Assembly (NCBI GenBank): GCA_037157565.1
Contig: JAZHRO010000046.1
Location: 13,986,501-14,050,500, forward strand
From: Thalassia testudinum
Lineage: Eukaryota; Streptophyta; Magnoliopsida; Alismatales; Hydrocharitaceae
Length of the DNA stretch: 64,000 bases
Direction: 5' to 3'
This document shows, in pieces, positions 10,703-21,608 of this stretch (within the stretch, counting starts at the first letter, position 1; each line of letters begins with the position of its first letter). The position numbers and the translations under genes are program-made. The notes beneath the pieces are model-generated. The model did not search any database. It was given only the letters and a program-made list of their open reading frames with translations, and was not told where the DNA came from.

Positions 10703-11760
10703 CTTATTAGTCATAAGCTCAGGTTCTAGGCACTTAGGATAGATCCAATCAAATCACAACTCTTCCAACTCCTCTGATTCTGTATCGTAAATCAGTGTGA
10801 CTTTCGATAAATCAATTCATTCTTCTGAGGAGTTTGGAGAGGTATAATCATCAAATATAGACTAGAAATCATAATTCAGATCTAAAATCTAATTCTCATC
10901 ACCTTGGGCCCCATGATCATCCTAAATAGGCTTGGAACTAGATTCTAGGTTAGGGATAGGAATTGAGTCACTAGAATCTGGACTTGGTTCTATTGGGATG
11001 TCAGAACCATTCTCGAGGAATACCTTAATGGGATAAGGTGCAAAAATTACATCCTCAAGGGGTTGACTTAGATTCATCACAAGTGTTTAGGAAATCTATG
11101 CATGATGGACCAGCTTCATGGCTACCTATGCTAGTTCATGATCAGGAACACCTATAACTGGATCGACCCAACCCACATTTTGATTAGGCACGTCATTCTA
11201 CACAAAATTTGAATCTGATTCCATTTGGGTTAGGGGTCCACAACAACATCTACTTTCGAAATCGAGCTCTAGAAAATCACATTGATCCTCAGCATTGTTC
11301 CAAGATTCATCATTGTTTCTGAGTAGAGATATGGATATTTTTGATCAATGGCTTACTGCAATAGATTTAACATATTTCCACATTTGTTAATGTCATCTTG
11401 GGGTATCTCCTAGAGTGGTGGATTTGTAAAACATTGTAAGCCCTTTGTGCTATGCAATTCCCATAATTTACTGACTTTTGATATGAGGGCATCTCAGGTT
11501 GAACCACTTATCATTTGTGTCAACAAAATATGGGTACAGTTCATAATGAGGGTTGTTGCCTCTGACACATTAACCTGAATGCTTCCAAAGGGATCTGAGG
11601 TTTTGTAATACTCGTCATGGTGTCTAAGAGCAGCCTCAATCATTTTCTCTTTCATGCTCATACGGGATTCAGGTGTTTTGAATACTCTTCCTATGTTGTT
11701 AGGTTGAATCTCCAAATCAAGTGGTGGATCAGGATGTAGAATCAAATTTAGGTCTTGATT
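10703..11760 (-). pseudogene. E5 aORF remnant (acidic orphan protein)
   Basis: I do not recognise this protein from any named family. The minus-strand frame is homologous to the E6 aORF (45420-47400) and, in its later part, to the E8 aORF. The best preserved stretch is 11745-11494, with residues FKTPESRMSMKEKMIEAAL (E6: FKKPES, SMRDRMIQDAL) followed by YYKTS and IQVNVSEATTLIMN. Further on it is rich in Asp, Glu, Ser and Pro. There are several in-frame stops. No protease, RT or zinc-knuckle motif is present. It occupies the position where gag-pol would be. Confidence 0.6.
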
Positions 11761-12912
11761 GAATTAATTTGATCAGATCATATTCTCCCCAAAAGATTAA
11801 CTCTAATGGAGGCCTTTAGGTAAAACCTAGGGACCTCTCCTGTGTATGTGCACTAAAGAATAGATGAGGGATTGGATGTGTATTGGACCCAATCAAGGCA
11901 CCCAAAACTTTTTTGGATGACTAAGGTTGTTTCAAGGCAGATGATACCTCTAGATCGGAAATCCACACACCTGAGAATTACTTGGGTAGCTAGGAATGGA
12001 GAGTTCCACAAAGACCCCTACATGGTAAAGCGTCCCCATGTGTTACAGGGTTTCCCGCACCCGAGCTTCCTTATCACTAAGATTCCAAGTAGACCGGAAT
12101 GTATGAATTGAGACCTAAGTCTACCAATTTTATCCCTAATTGTGCCTTGAATTTCACTTGAGTTAGAAGTTTTTCAATTTGTGACCTAATTTGGAGCTTG
12201 GTTGGTTCACAGAGTGAACCAACTTCAGTTGACCTGTTCTAAGGTTGAGGATGAAATTTGGGTCAAGACCCAAATCACCCTAAATTGATTTTCAGGTTAT
12301 TAGGTCCCAACTTTTAGAGTTAAGTGAATTTAAAGCCTTGATTTTAGAGTTTACTTGAATAGATCAGTTCAATCGAGGGCTTGGGTGACACATACATGCA
12401 AGAAAATCAATTTCCTTTATTGCAAGCAAATGTGTACTAACACTTCAGGGCCCTAATTTGGAAACCCTACTTGGCCCTATTTAAAGTCCAATTTGATTCC
12501 AAATGTAATGCCTTGAACTCAAACAAGAAAGTGAGTAGTCCAAGATGCTGTGAAATTTAGCTTAAATTCCTAATAGGTACAGGAAATTAGGATGGGTATT
12601 CTCTAATCAAGTCGTCTCAACTTCAATCAGATATCAATTAATTTTTGCAAATAAGGAAACTTTTGCCTTTGAAATGGTATTTACTAGGAAAATAAGGCAA
12701 AGGGATCCTAATTGATTTTGTTTCCTTTTCTCTTACTAAGATTAAGAGATGATCAGGGAAGAAGAGAGATTTTACTTGCCCCTGGAGTGGTTGATTGCGT
12801 GGAAGATCTCTTCATGATGTACCTCGTAAAACATAGCAAAGTAGATAGGGCAAGTTAGAAATCACAAAAATCAATCAAAAGTGATATGACTAGTGGTGAA
12901 TTGCACATTGCT
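11761..12912 (-). other. E5 leader
   Basis: This is non-coding and homologous to the E4 and E6 leaders. Conserved blocks lie at 11887-11950 and 11995-12095. Sequence resembling the E4 gag start (gtgcat in E4) is present near 11840 but reads gtgcac, so the gag start codon is not conserved. The 79-codon plus-strand frame at 11872-12111 is antisense to this leader and is not a gene. Confidence 0.55.
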
Positions 12913-12929
12913 CCCCGTCAACGATGCCA
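12913..12929 (-). promoter_or_regulatory. E5 primer-binding site, tRNA-Asp
   Basis: ccccgtcaacgatgcca matches the tRNA-Asp 3' end with three mismatches, all at positions intact in E1. The spacer is aaa and the LTR starts at 12933. Confidence 0.8.
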
Positions 12930-12932
12930 AAA

Positions 12933-14317
12933 TGTTAACAGGCTTTCGTCAAGTTTTAAAATATGCGTTGTAGTATAGTCAACAAAAGCAAATCAACATT
13001 TAAATTTATAAGTGTTCGAAAATAAGAAATAGTCTGAGGTCGTTGGTAGGGAGCAAATATGGAATTCACAACACAGTCATAATATACGGAATAAACGAGC
13101 ACAATGATCAATCACAATAAAGATATTCAATGAATGAAATCTACTCAAAATGGTATTCAATTATAGCAATTGTATCTCAGAAAATAATGGGATAGAAAGA
13201 ATGATAAAGCCCTAAAAGTGGTGATTTGAGTCACCACTTAATTCACATATTCAAGCACATATTTCAATGTAATTAACCTATTCAATTTCTCAATAGCTGT
13301 CTTGAACCACTTGCCACATCAGCTCAGGAGCCAATGTCTCTATAGTATAAGAATTAAGCCAAGTAAGATGTCGGACCTTAAGGTCAGACGGCTTAACTTT
13401 CAAAGCCTCAACACCTAAGAATTTCACTAAGTATAGAGTGTGCTGGCATGCATCTCGAGGCACGTGCATGCACCTCGAGGTAAATCCACCCCTACCCTCC
13501 TCAGAATCTCTTCTTCTCTTTCTCAATCCAAAATCAGGCATAAGGTAGTCAGGTAATTAGGCATAGGGACCAGACCCAACGACGTGTAAGGTGGTTGATG
13601 TGTAAAGCAGAAGTGAGTGCGGGGATCTCACCCCCGGTGTCGAGGTAGCAAGTTGAGGGAATGAATTCCTTTTATTCATGTTTCTAATTTTGGTAACCAT
13701 GATGTGGGACTAAATGATTGGTTTCCTCCTATGCGTGAAGCTGAGGATTGGAGTCTTCGATTGTAGTTGTTGGAGGCACCGTCTCATTTAATTGAGGCAG
13801 CTAGAGGCCTCATAGATGGATTCCGCATCTTTAGGTTGTGGTTCATGTCCTGAGGTTGATGCACGACGGACGGTGGCGGTAGTGGCAGACAGAGCTTTGG
13901 CATTGACCTCAAACATGAGAATGGGTTCTAGACCCCAATTAAAATAGCTCAGAACCTTTGTCGTGGTGCATGGCATGCTACAGTGGTGGTGTTTGGGTGT
14001 TTGGACATCTGTGGAGTGTGGTCGATGTCGGAGAGAGTATTGGATTATGGGTTTGGTCGACAGTGGTTTCCAGGGGTCGAAAACTCCAATAAAGTTGGGG
14101 CTTTTGATTCCTGGGATGAGGGGAAGGTCGTGGTGGTGGTCGTGAGTTGTGTGGGCATGTGTGGCGACTGGGTGAAGCTCACTAGATCTTCGCCAGACGC
14201 AAAGAAGACGGTGGGGGAGAATGTGGAACAGTGGTCAAAATAGGAGGAGCTAGGATTGATCTAGAGAGGATGAGGAGAGTGAGAAACCTAATCTAAGGAC
14301 AAAGGGAATAGGGGAAT
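12933..14317 (-). repeat. E5 5' LTR, X type, U5-side part
   Basis: It starts tgttaacagg next to the PBS and carries the X-type order: gtagtatag segment, gtcgttggtaggg segment (13042), and a gtgggactaaatg block (13703-13715) as in E4. The E2 insertion interrupts it at 14317 with TSD ggaat (14313-14317). The segment 12966-12979 is a 14-nt exact match to the tRNA-Asp 5' region. The open frames at 13290-14243 do not recur in other X copies. Confidence 0.75.
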
Positions 14318-15520
14318 TGATGAGTGTGATTTTGTACATGAAAAGATTTGAGTTAGAAAACCCATCATCGTAGTGCATAGAAATCCGCTACCAAATAAAA
14401 TTTATAACCAAAACTCGAAAGGGAGTCCCAGGTCGAACACTGGGAGGTGACATTTGTTTCTTTCAAATCTGCATTTCGCTTTGTTTCTTTTTGGTGTTTT
14501 GTGTTTTTTTTGTATTTTTGTAATGAAGAAATAGCCAAGATAATCTTCAGGCAAGGATAAATAAAGAGATGGAGAGTAGAGAAATGAAGCAAATTTGATA
14601 TATCAAAATGTTGTTTATTACACTAAGAAGAAATATGCAAAACAAAATAACAAGAGAATGAAGATAAGAAGGAATCTCCCAAAGCAAATGTCTAGCGAGA
14701 CAATAGTGCTTGGTGATGGCTTGAATGTCTCAAATTGCTTGCGCTTCGCACCTATGCAATCAAGGGTGAATATCCGCTGTTCGATCCCGATCGCGTAGTT
14801 GAGGGTGCACGCGGATCGCACCTTTGCGAAATTTGAATGTGCATGCAGTGCTCCTTCACAAAGATCCAACAATGAAGAGTGCACACAGTCGTCTTAACTA
14901 GGCACCCCAGATTGCATGCGTTTGATTTGGCATGCATCCGTGCGTCGTCGAGCAAGAGTTTAATCACGCGTGCGCAATCCTGACCACTCGATCAAGATCA
15001 AGTAGTACTATTTTCCTAGCATTGAGGCAGTCGCAGCAAATCACCACTCAAACCCTTACCAATTCTTTGAGAGCTGGGTGCGCAACCACTGTGGCAGAGT
15101 GCCGAATGGTTGCGTTGAGTGGTGGATTCTTAGTCGTTGGATTGGGATCCAACAGCTGGGATCTCCTCTTGAGGTGCTCTGGAGGAGGCTGGGTGATGTT
15201 GGGCGATTTGGATGGTGCCACGTGGCACCATCTGGACTGTCCACCTCTCCTTGCTTGCAAAGGATTCCATTGTGCTCAGATCGAGATGATTTCCATGTTG
15301 CTGAATTGCGATCGTCGCTCTAGATTCATCCGTACTGTCAAATTTTGCATTTGAAGCTTCGAAATGTCTTACCCTGTCTCCTGACCACAATAATGTAGGA
15401 ATTACCATACAATTTATACACATTACACTAAATGCAGTATTTATACAATGGAATGCAATGGTAGGCTTAGGAACTATCAAAAGTAAGCTTTTCTATCATG
15501 AATACATGCATGTTTGTCAT
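14318..15520 (-). repeat. E2 3' LTR (1.2 kb)
   Basis: Its edges are tgatgagtgt and atgtttgtca. It pairs with 32543-33733, and by eye about one base in nine differs over the first 180 bp, so E2 is old. The segment 14367-14380 is the tRNA-Asp-like U5 segment, here less well kept than in the 5' LTR. Confidence 0.9.
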
Positions 15521-15557
15521 ACCCCCATGTTTATCTTTTGCTAGTCCCTAGAAAAAT
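15521..15557 (-). promoter_or_regulatory. E2 polypurine tract and hairpin
   Basis: The minus strand reads a stem with loop gga (15557-15537, one mismatch in the 9-bp stem), then ataaacatgggggta abutting the LTR. It is the same arrangement as in E3. Confidence 0.75.
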
Positions 15558-16755
15558 TAACCTAAATTCTATGTATAAAAATATAATCAAGATTTGATTA
15601 CTTAGGCAAGATTTGTTGATTGCATTAGAAAATTTCAACTAAGGACCTAATTACAAAAGCTCAACAGTGCTTGGGTATCTACCAAAATGCAAACCGCCTA
15701 AGTCCTTGCCTTATTTTGAGAAGGGAAGATACGTTTTTTTATTTTCTTTTCTTCTAATTTTTTTGGAATTTTTTGAATTGAGAGTTTCAGGATAACTTTT
15801 TACGACTACCTAATTCGCCCAAGACTCGAAAAGGACTCTAAGTGCTAAGCATCTTGTGAAAGTGTGGTAGACTCACTAGGCACCGTTAAAATGGACTTCA
15901 GGTTTCTACAACCTTAGGTGACCTTAAGAATTTCTGCCTAAAGGTTTATCTTTTCGAATGGTACCTTTCTCCATACTTTTATTCTTTTACTAGGTCAACA
16001 CAAGGGTGAGCCCAGTGTATATCTCCCTAACTTATTCTACTTCTCCACTTCTTCCTAAGTGTCTAGGAAGTATATGTGCATTTCATGAGCTAGGTTCTGG
16101 AAAATAAGCTGATGAGTTGTTACCACCGACCATTTGTCAGTCGTACTTGTGCGGTGAAGTGTGGCTTATTTTATTATTATTTTCTCCTTTTTCTAATTTT
16201 TGTTCTTTTTGGGTATTTCTTTTTCTCTTTTTTTTTCTAGGTATGTGGCTTCTCTGATCTAAGATTTACCTAAAGGAAGTAGGAAGAGAGTGGTTGTGTG
16301 GCTGTCTCTAGACAACTGGCCGATGAGCTGTTACCACCGACCACTTGCTAGCCAAACCACCCTAGACAGTTCATTAGCTACCCAATTTCTATAAAAATCA
16401 TCGGAAAGTGAGTCAGTGCAAACACTGTGCAGATGCTTAGACTAAAAGTTCTAGAAAATCAGAGGGTGGGTTGATAAGTAGTGTACTTATCACCCTAATT
16501 TATTAACCCAACTTAAGATAAATTACTTAGCGAGGACTCGAGACCAAGTGCACATTCGAGTTGACACCCGGCTGATTAAGCCCGAAGACCTGAAGAGTCT
16601 TCGTGTTCAGGTCCTAAAGTATCATTTCCTAAAGTTTACAACTCCTAATGCCTAAGTTCTCTTCTCCTAATTCTAGTTTTCTTTTAAATAATAGGAAATT
16701 ATTGTTACGGGCTGACAACATGATCAAATCACAAAGTATGCACCCCCCCATGCCT
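15558..16755 (-). other. E2 3' non-coding domain (type II)
   Basis: This is homologous to E3 6848-8194. A roughly 50-bp motif is present twice (16092-16140 and 16302-16358), each with gatgagttgttaccacc or a close variant. The domain is bounded upstream by the internal polypurine box accccccccatgcct (16742-16755, plus-strand reading). No coding signal is visible. Confidence 0.7.
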
Positions 16756-16882
16756 AGCTAATGTAATGTCCTCATTATAAAATAAAAGCATATAGGAGGG
16801 AATAATAGGAAGAATATCACTTGAATTCCATGAAACTCTGGTCAGCTCCAAAATAGCCTATACACTGCTAAGTGTAGTGCCC

Positions 16883-17645
16883 TCAGCTAGGCATAGTCCT
16901 CGAACAAAAATTATAAATATTGAGGCTGCAAGAACAAAGTTTCTGGGCCCCCAGATATGAGTCCCAGAGAGTTAAAGTGGGCTTGCCAAAGAGATGATCA
17001 ATGAAAGTGGCAAGCTGGTGATGCAGGGAGAGCCCAAATGGTCTCCAATAGGACTTTTGTTGACTTAGTACAGAGGAGGTTTGGGTGGGTTTAGGATTTG
17101 TGCAATGGTTGGGCAAAAAAGGACGATGAGGTTTTTGTGGTGTGTTGGGGGCTTGTAATGTTTGTGGGTACTCTAGAATACCAAGTGTTTCAAGAGTTTC
17201 TCCCCAAAGTTCAATTTCATCCTCACAATCTGGGTGCTTAATCCAACCATCCTGATCTTCGTGATTTCCACCCATCATTTGAACCTCAAACTCTGAGAAT
17301 TCAGGATAAGGATGTTGTTGGGCTTTTACTTCATCAGGTGAATCTTCCAACACGTTCCTAATTTCATGAATATTTCCCTCATCCTGATTTATTGGTTGCA
17401 TGTCTGTATTCTCCTCAATTATCCCTGCAACCCTGTGATTTTCTTCCTGAGTTTGGGTTGGGTTAGCCATTAAGGGGTTGTCTAATGTGTGTATGGTCAT
17501 TACCTCCTCTATTCTACCAAGCTCCTCCATTAAACCACACTTAATTTTATCCTTCTTTGAAACCTCAAAAATATTAAATCGATTTGTTTTGTTTCCTAAC
17601 GTAATTTCTATATTTCCCGATTTACAATCAATCCTTGCCTTGGTG
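16883..17645 (-). pseudogene. E2 post-protease acidic tail
   Basis: The minus-strand frame runs from the E1 insertion point (17646) through an ATG at 17530 to a stop at 16883. The first part (GNIEITLGN, FNIFEVSKK) continues the region after the retropepsin domain and aligns with the E1 sequence after FLATSHASI. The rest is acidic and Pro/Gln-rich, for example DSPDEVKAQQHPYPEFSEFE, and is unlike any pol domain. It ends with LFGKPTLTLWDSYLGAQKL and then NFCSRTMPS, shortly before the internal polypurine box. Its C-terminus faintly resembles the E8 aORF end (LFGVGVHNQL, SKPLILGAYEH). Function unknown. It replaces RT-RNase H-integrase rather than following it. Confidence 0.6.
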
Positions 17646-17650
17646 GTGGC

Positions 17651-19293
17651 TGACGAGTCGATTGTTCGCTTTAAAGTCGTTTGTAATTTTATGTGGTGGA
17701 AAAATCAACTAATCAATAATTAAAAATAACCACTTGCAGAAGAGCGGGTCGTATCCATAGGGAGGCAATGACATATTTAAATTCGCACTGGTTAAAAACG
17801 TTTGTTCGTAGTTAGTTTAGATGAGAATCAAGCCAAATTTGCCTTCAGATTAAGGTTGAATCAAGAAACCATGCTGAAATGGCAATCTTTAACAACTAGA
17901 GGATATTTTTTGCAATGCAGATTCAATAAAATATTAATAAAAGATGACAATGGCAGAAAATGTAATTATTAATGGGGCATGTACTGTAGCAAAACAGGGG
18001 ATTTCTACCCCTTGGCCATGCATGAAGAGGAATGAACGGTCGGAGGTGTGAAGCTCGGAGGAAGTTCTTTGTACCGAGGGCTTCGCAAAGGTGGTGGCAG
18101 CAAGTCGCGAGGTGGCTGGAGCCAGCCGGACGGAGCTCCGGCGAAGGTGGTTGCACCTGCTGGAGGAGGGGTGGCTATGCACGCACGAAGGTTGCAGCAG
18201 GTGATGTGTGCGGGCACTGCTGTTGCGGTTGTGCGGGAGTTGAGCACGCTGAAGGTGATGCGGGCGCACACACTGGTGGAGGCGGTGGGCGCTGCAGACG
18301 GTAGGCGTAGGTGCGCTGGAGCAGGCGCGCGGGAGTTGAGCGCACTAAAGGTTGCTGGCAGGCATGCTGCAAGGAGCAGGTGCGGGTTTGGCACTGCAGG
18401 TGAGCGCGCTGAAGCACTGGCGAACGCGCGCCTGTTGGAGGCAGTGTATACGCATGCAGGAGAGGAGTTGGTGGCCGGTTCTACAGGGTGCGCGCGTGGA
18501 GACAAATGCTGCTGGAGTGGATAAACGATCTACAGGCACGTTGGAAGTGAAGCGCAGCAAGGGTGGTTGCTGGTGGAGTGGATGCGGGCGAGGGCTGGTG
18601 GTTGGCACTGGAGGTGAAGTGCAACAAGGGTGGTTGCTGCTGGAGTGGGGGGAAGGGTCGAAGCTTCAGACGTCCAGGAAACTTCCCAGATGTCTTAACC
18701 GACTGAGGAGTGAAATTGCAGTAGTGGTTGTGGAGGTTGTTGGTGATGACGGCGAGGGTGGTGCACTACGAGGTGCTCACAATAATGCAGACGATCTTCG
18801 GATGGTGGTGTGGCCTGTCACACCACACACCCACAGTGGTGGAGGCCTACTCCGCTCGGCAGCCTCTCTCTCTTTTTGTAGCTGCCTGCATGAATTTGAA
18901 TGGAGAGGTAGGAGCAGATCCACCTTCTCCGCTAATCCATGAATGTAGGCTTTAGTGCGGTAGGTGGCGTTGCAGCAGCAGCCGAGCCGTTGCTGAAAAG
19001 AAGAATAAAAGATATTATTAAAATATTATGATTATTTATATACAAACCCTCAACTTTTATGTTAACTTAAATTAATGCATGTAATGCACCTAATTGGTTA
19101 ACTAATTAAATGAATGCAATTCTAAGTTAATTCTAAATGCATTTAAAATATGAATGCAATGCATGAATTATGTAATTAAATTAGAAATATGAATTAATCT
19201 ATTTACATCCTAATTTATGCTAAATAAATGTTAGAATTAACCTAATGTCTAGGCACTTAAATACTTAAATAGCCCACAAATATGGGCTAATCA
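17651..19293 (-). repeat. E1 3' LTR, A type (1.64 kb)
   Basis: Its edges are tgacgagtcg and gggctaatca. About 124 bp shorter than the 5' LTR; one missing part corresponds to about 28395-28475. The TATA position reads tctttttgtagc (18871-18882), where the 5' LTR has tctttatagc, so this copy has probably lost its core promoter. A GC-rich zone (18020-18780) carries degenerate internal repeats such as gggagttgagc at 18235 and 18331. Confidence 0.92.
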
Positions 19294-19332
19294 AATACCC
19301 CCATGCCTAGTTTTTGCTAGTCCCTAGCAAAA
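19294..19332 (-). promoter_or_regulatory. E1 polypurine tract and hairpin
   Basis: The minus strand has a perfect 9-bp stem ttttgctag/ctagcaaaa with loop gga (19332-19312), then aactaggcatgggggtatt abutting the LTR start. The PPT is 19305-19294. Confidence 0.85.
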
Positions 19333-20501
19333 TTAAGTGAAACCTAGCACTCCAAGTGGACTAGTCAACCCAATTGATCTTCCTTCAGAAACATATTAAG
19401 TTCAGACTCTAGACCCAAGGTTCCCAAGTAGTTGCTAAGTTACAGACTAGGTCGGCTAAAGACGAGTTGTAGGCACAAGTTTCCCTGATTTTTTACTCTA
19501 CCCTAAGGTTTATTGATCCCTGAGATTAAAGCATCCGTGCCTGTGCATTGGTCTGAGTTATTTGAGTTAAAGGAAAAAGTTTTTTTTTTTCGAATAATAT
19601 ATATATATATTTTTTGTTTGATTCTTCTAAGTCTAACCTCGGATCAGCTATCAACACGGTCTGTGTCGGATTCATTGTCCCCATTACCATACCTCGAAGG
19701 GTGCCTAGCTTTCGATGCTTCGAGATAGCACCGCCCATAACGACCCCAAGAACTCCTGGCAATCGACACTTCGAGATAGTATCGCCCATGGATTTCTTAA
19801 GCGAATTTAGGCCTATGGCAATCGGCACTTCGAGATAGGGCCGCCCATGGTACCTGAACTGTACAATGAGCTTACATGCCCCCAGTAGGATGGATATCCT
19901 AAGAGACAAGTGCCGAGGAGGTAATATGTTATCATCGCATCCTCAAGGTGAGTATATACTCCACCTCTCCTACGACGGGAACTCTTCCAATCAAAATGTG
20001 TTTTCAAGCCTCTCCCAAGTCAAAACTAAGAGAACCAAATCTCTTTTCAGAAAGAAAGAAATTAAGTTAATTACTAGACCAACTGTGTGAAATCTGGATG
20101 CTTGGGTTACAAGGACTCATAAACTAAAGGTAGAACAAGAGTCCAGGTACTACCCTACCTTTTAACTCAAACCCTAGCTTCCCTTCCTCAACCTCTCGAG
20201 GAATGGTCTGCAACTTAACTCCTACTTAAGTTTTTAAGTCCACAAAGGACCTTAAAGGTCTAAAGCTAGTAGCTCATTTAGCTTCTAGTGTTTGACCCTA
20301 GAATTAATTTAGTCTACCATAGAGTTCTGATTTGCTTAAGAATGCAGGACCTAGCCAGTTAAGTTCAAAATAATTTTTTTTTTTAATGCATGCTATAAAC
20401 AAAATGCCTCAGTTCCTCTCCCCCATGCCTGGTTCAAACAATGTCATTGAAAACAAAAATAGCTAAAGGAAGATATTACCAGAGGCGGAGAATGGTAGGA
20501 G
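19333..20501 (-). other. E1 3' non-coding domain (type I)
   Basis: This lies between the integrase stop and the hairpin and is homologous to the E6 3' domain. A core of about 31 bp, with atcgacacttcgagatag in the plus reading, occurs three times (19711-19738, 19761-19791, 19820-19850). E6 has the same three copies (42148-42178, 42198-42227, 42256-42286). The internal polypurine box is 20417-20430 (tctcccccatgcct, plus reading). No env-like ORF is present. Confidence 0.7.
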
Positions 20502-21608
20502 CTAAGGCTCCTCAAGAGTGACTTCGTCAATCAGATGGCCATCTAAAGTTATGTAAGGTTTTAACTGTTGACCGTTGACAATAAAAGGAGTTGCTGAAGA
20601 GGAAGGATTTTTAATCTCCATAGCTCCATGCAGAAATACTTTGGTGATTATGTAAGGCCCATCCCAACGAAATTTTAACTTCCTAGGAAAAAGCTTAAGT
20701 CTGCAATTGAAAAGCCAGACTTGTTGGTTGGGCTCAAAGGTCTTTTGAAGTATAAACTTATCATGCAAGACCTTAGTTCTTTCTTTATAAGCTTGAGAGG
20801 TGTCGTAAGCATCATTCCTCAACTCCTCAAGCTCACTTAATTCTAGAAGTCGTGCCTTACCTGCCTTCTCTAAATCCATGTTAACACTTCGAATAGCCCA
20901 AAGTGCCTTATGTTCCAACTCAACAGGTAAATGACATGCTTTTCCATACATAATCCAAAAGGGACAAGTACCCAAAGGGGTCTTATAGGCCGTTCGATAA
21001 GCCCACAAAGCATTATCAAGCTTTTGGGACCAGTCTTTCCTATCAGGTCTAACAGTCTTTTCCAAAATATTTTTTATCTCCCTATTTGACACTTCAACCT
21101 GGCCACTTGTCTGAGGATGGTAAGGGGTAGCGACCTTGTGGGTCACTCCTAGACTCCTGATTAGCCGATTGAAGTAGTGGTTTCGGAAATGAGATCCCCC
21201 ATCACTTATAATAGTCTTGGGGCAGTCGAAACGGGATATGATATTGGCCTTCACAAATTTCAAAACCACGGAGTGGTCATTTGTGCCCGTAGGAATGGCC
21301 TCTATCCATTTAGAGACATAATCAACTGCCACCAAGATATATTCATAACCATGGGACGACGGGAAGGGGCCCATAAAGTCAATTCCCCACACATCAAAAA
21401 TTTCAACAAATTGAATAGGATGTTGAGGCATTTCATTCTTCTTCCCAATCGTTCCAGTTCGTTGACATCTAATACAAGCCTTAAAAAAATTATGAGAATC
21501 CTTAAATAAGGAAGGCCACCAAAAATTGGACTGGAGAACCTTAAAAGCAATTTTCTTAGCACCAAAGTGTCCTCCACAATGAAGTTCATGGCAAAAACTT
21601 AGCACACT
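20502..21608 (-). pseudogene. pol: E1 pol: integrase
   Basis: This is a 367-codon open stretch plus the C-terminus, in frame with the rest of gag-pol and separated from RNase H only by a TAA (21611-21609). The zinc-binding domain shows H and H in FCHELHCGGHFG and paired C in CIRCQ (about 21475). The catalytic core has D in GIDFMGP (about 21380), D in ISDGGSHF (about 21210) and E in GQVEVSNREIK (about 21090). The C-terminal region includes [19 protein letters not shown] and FEPNQQVWLF and ends at 20502. It would insert element DNA into chromosomes. No chromodomain follows, as expected for Athila. Within this segment no stop interrupts the core, so it is the best preserved domain of the window. 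Confidence 0.93.

Larger units (their letters stand above)
10703..14317 (-). mobile_element. E5: non-autonomous Athila-like element, 5' part
   Basis: On the minus strand this reads part of the 5' LTR (14317 to 12933), PBS, leader, and the remnant of an acidic orphan ORF. The internal part is cut by the X-type LTR at 10702. The rest of its LTR continues at 33739-33865 beyond E2, and further right beyond the window. The layout is the same as in E6, and no gag-pol sequence is visible. Confidence 0.75.

Noticed and set aside
12933..13060. tRNA gene or tRNA-derived SINE suggested by gtagtatag and a gttcgacc-like box
   Set aside because: The match sits at the same place in U5 of every Athila-group LTR, is antisense to the element, and lacks tRNA spacing; it is part of the LTR.
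14595..15480. Several 60-140 codon frames in the E2 3' LTR (and 32830-33551 in the 5' LTR)
   Set aside because: Frames differ in extent and sequence between the two LTRs and show no known domain.
18005..18942. Long overlapping frames of 120-196 codons in GC-rich LTR zones (also 27427-28431 and 60019-61033)
   Set aside because: GC-rich sequence has few stops; frames overlap on both strands and shift between the two E1 LTRs and S2. Kept only as a finding.
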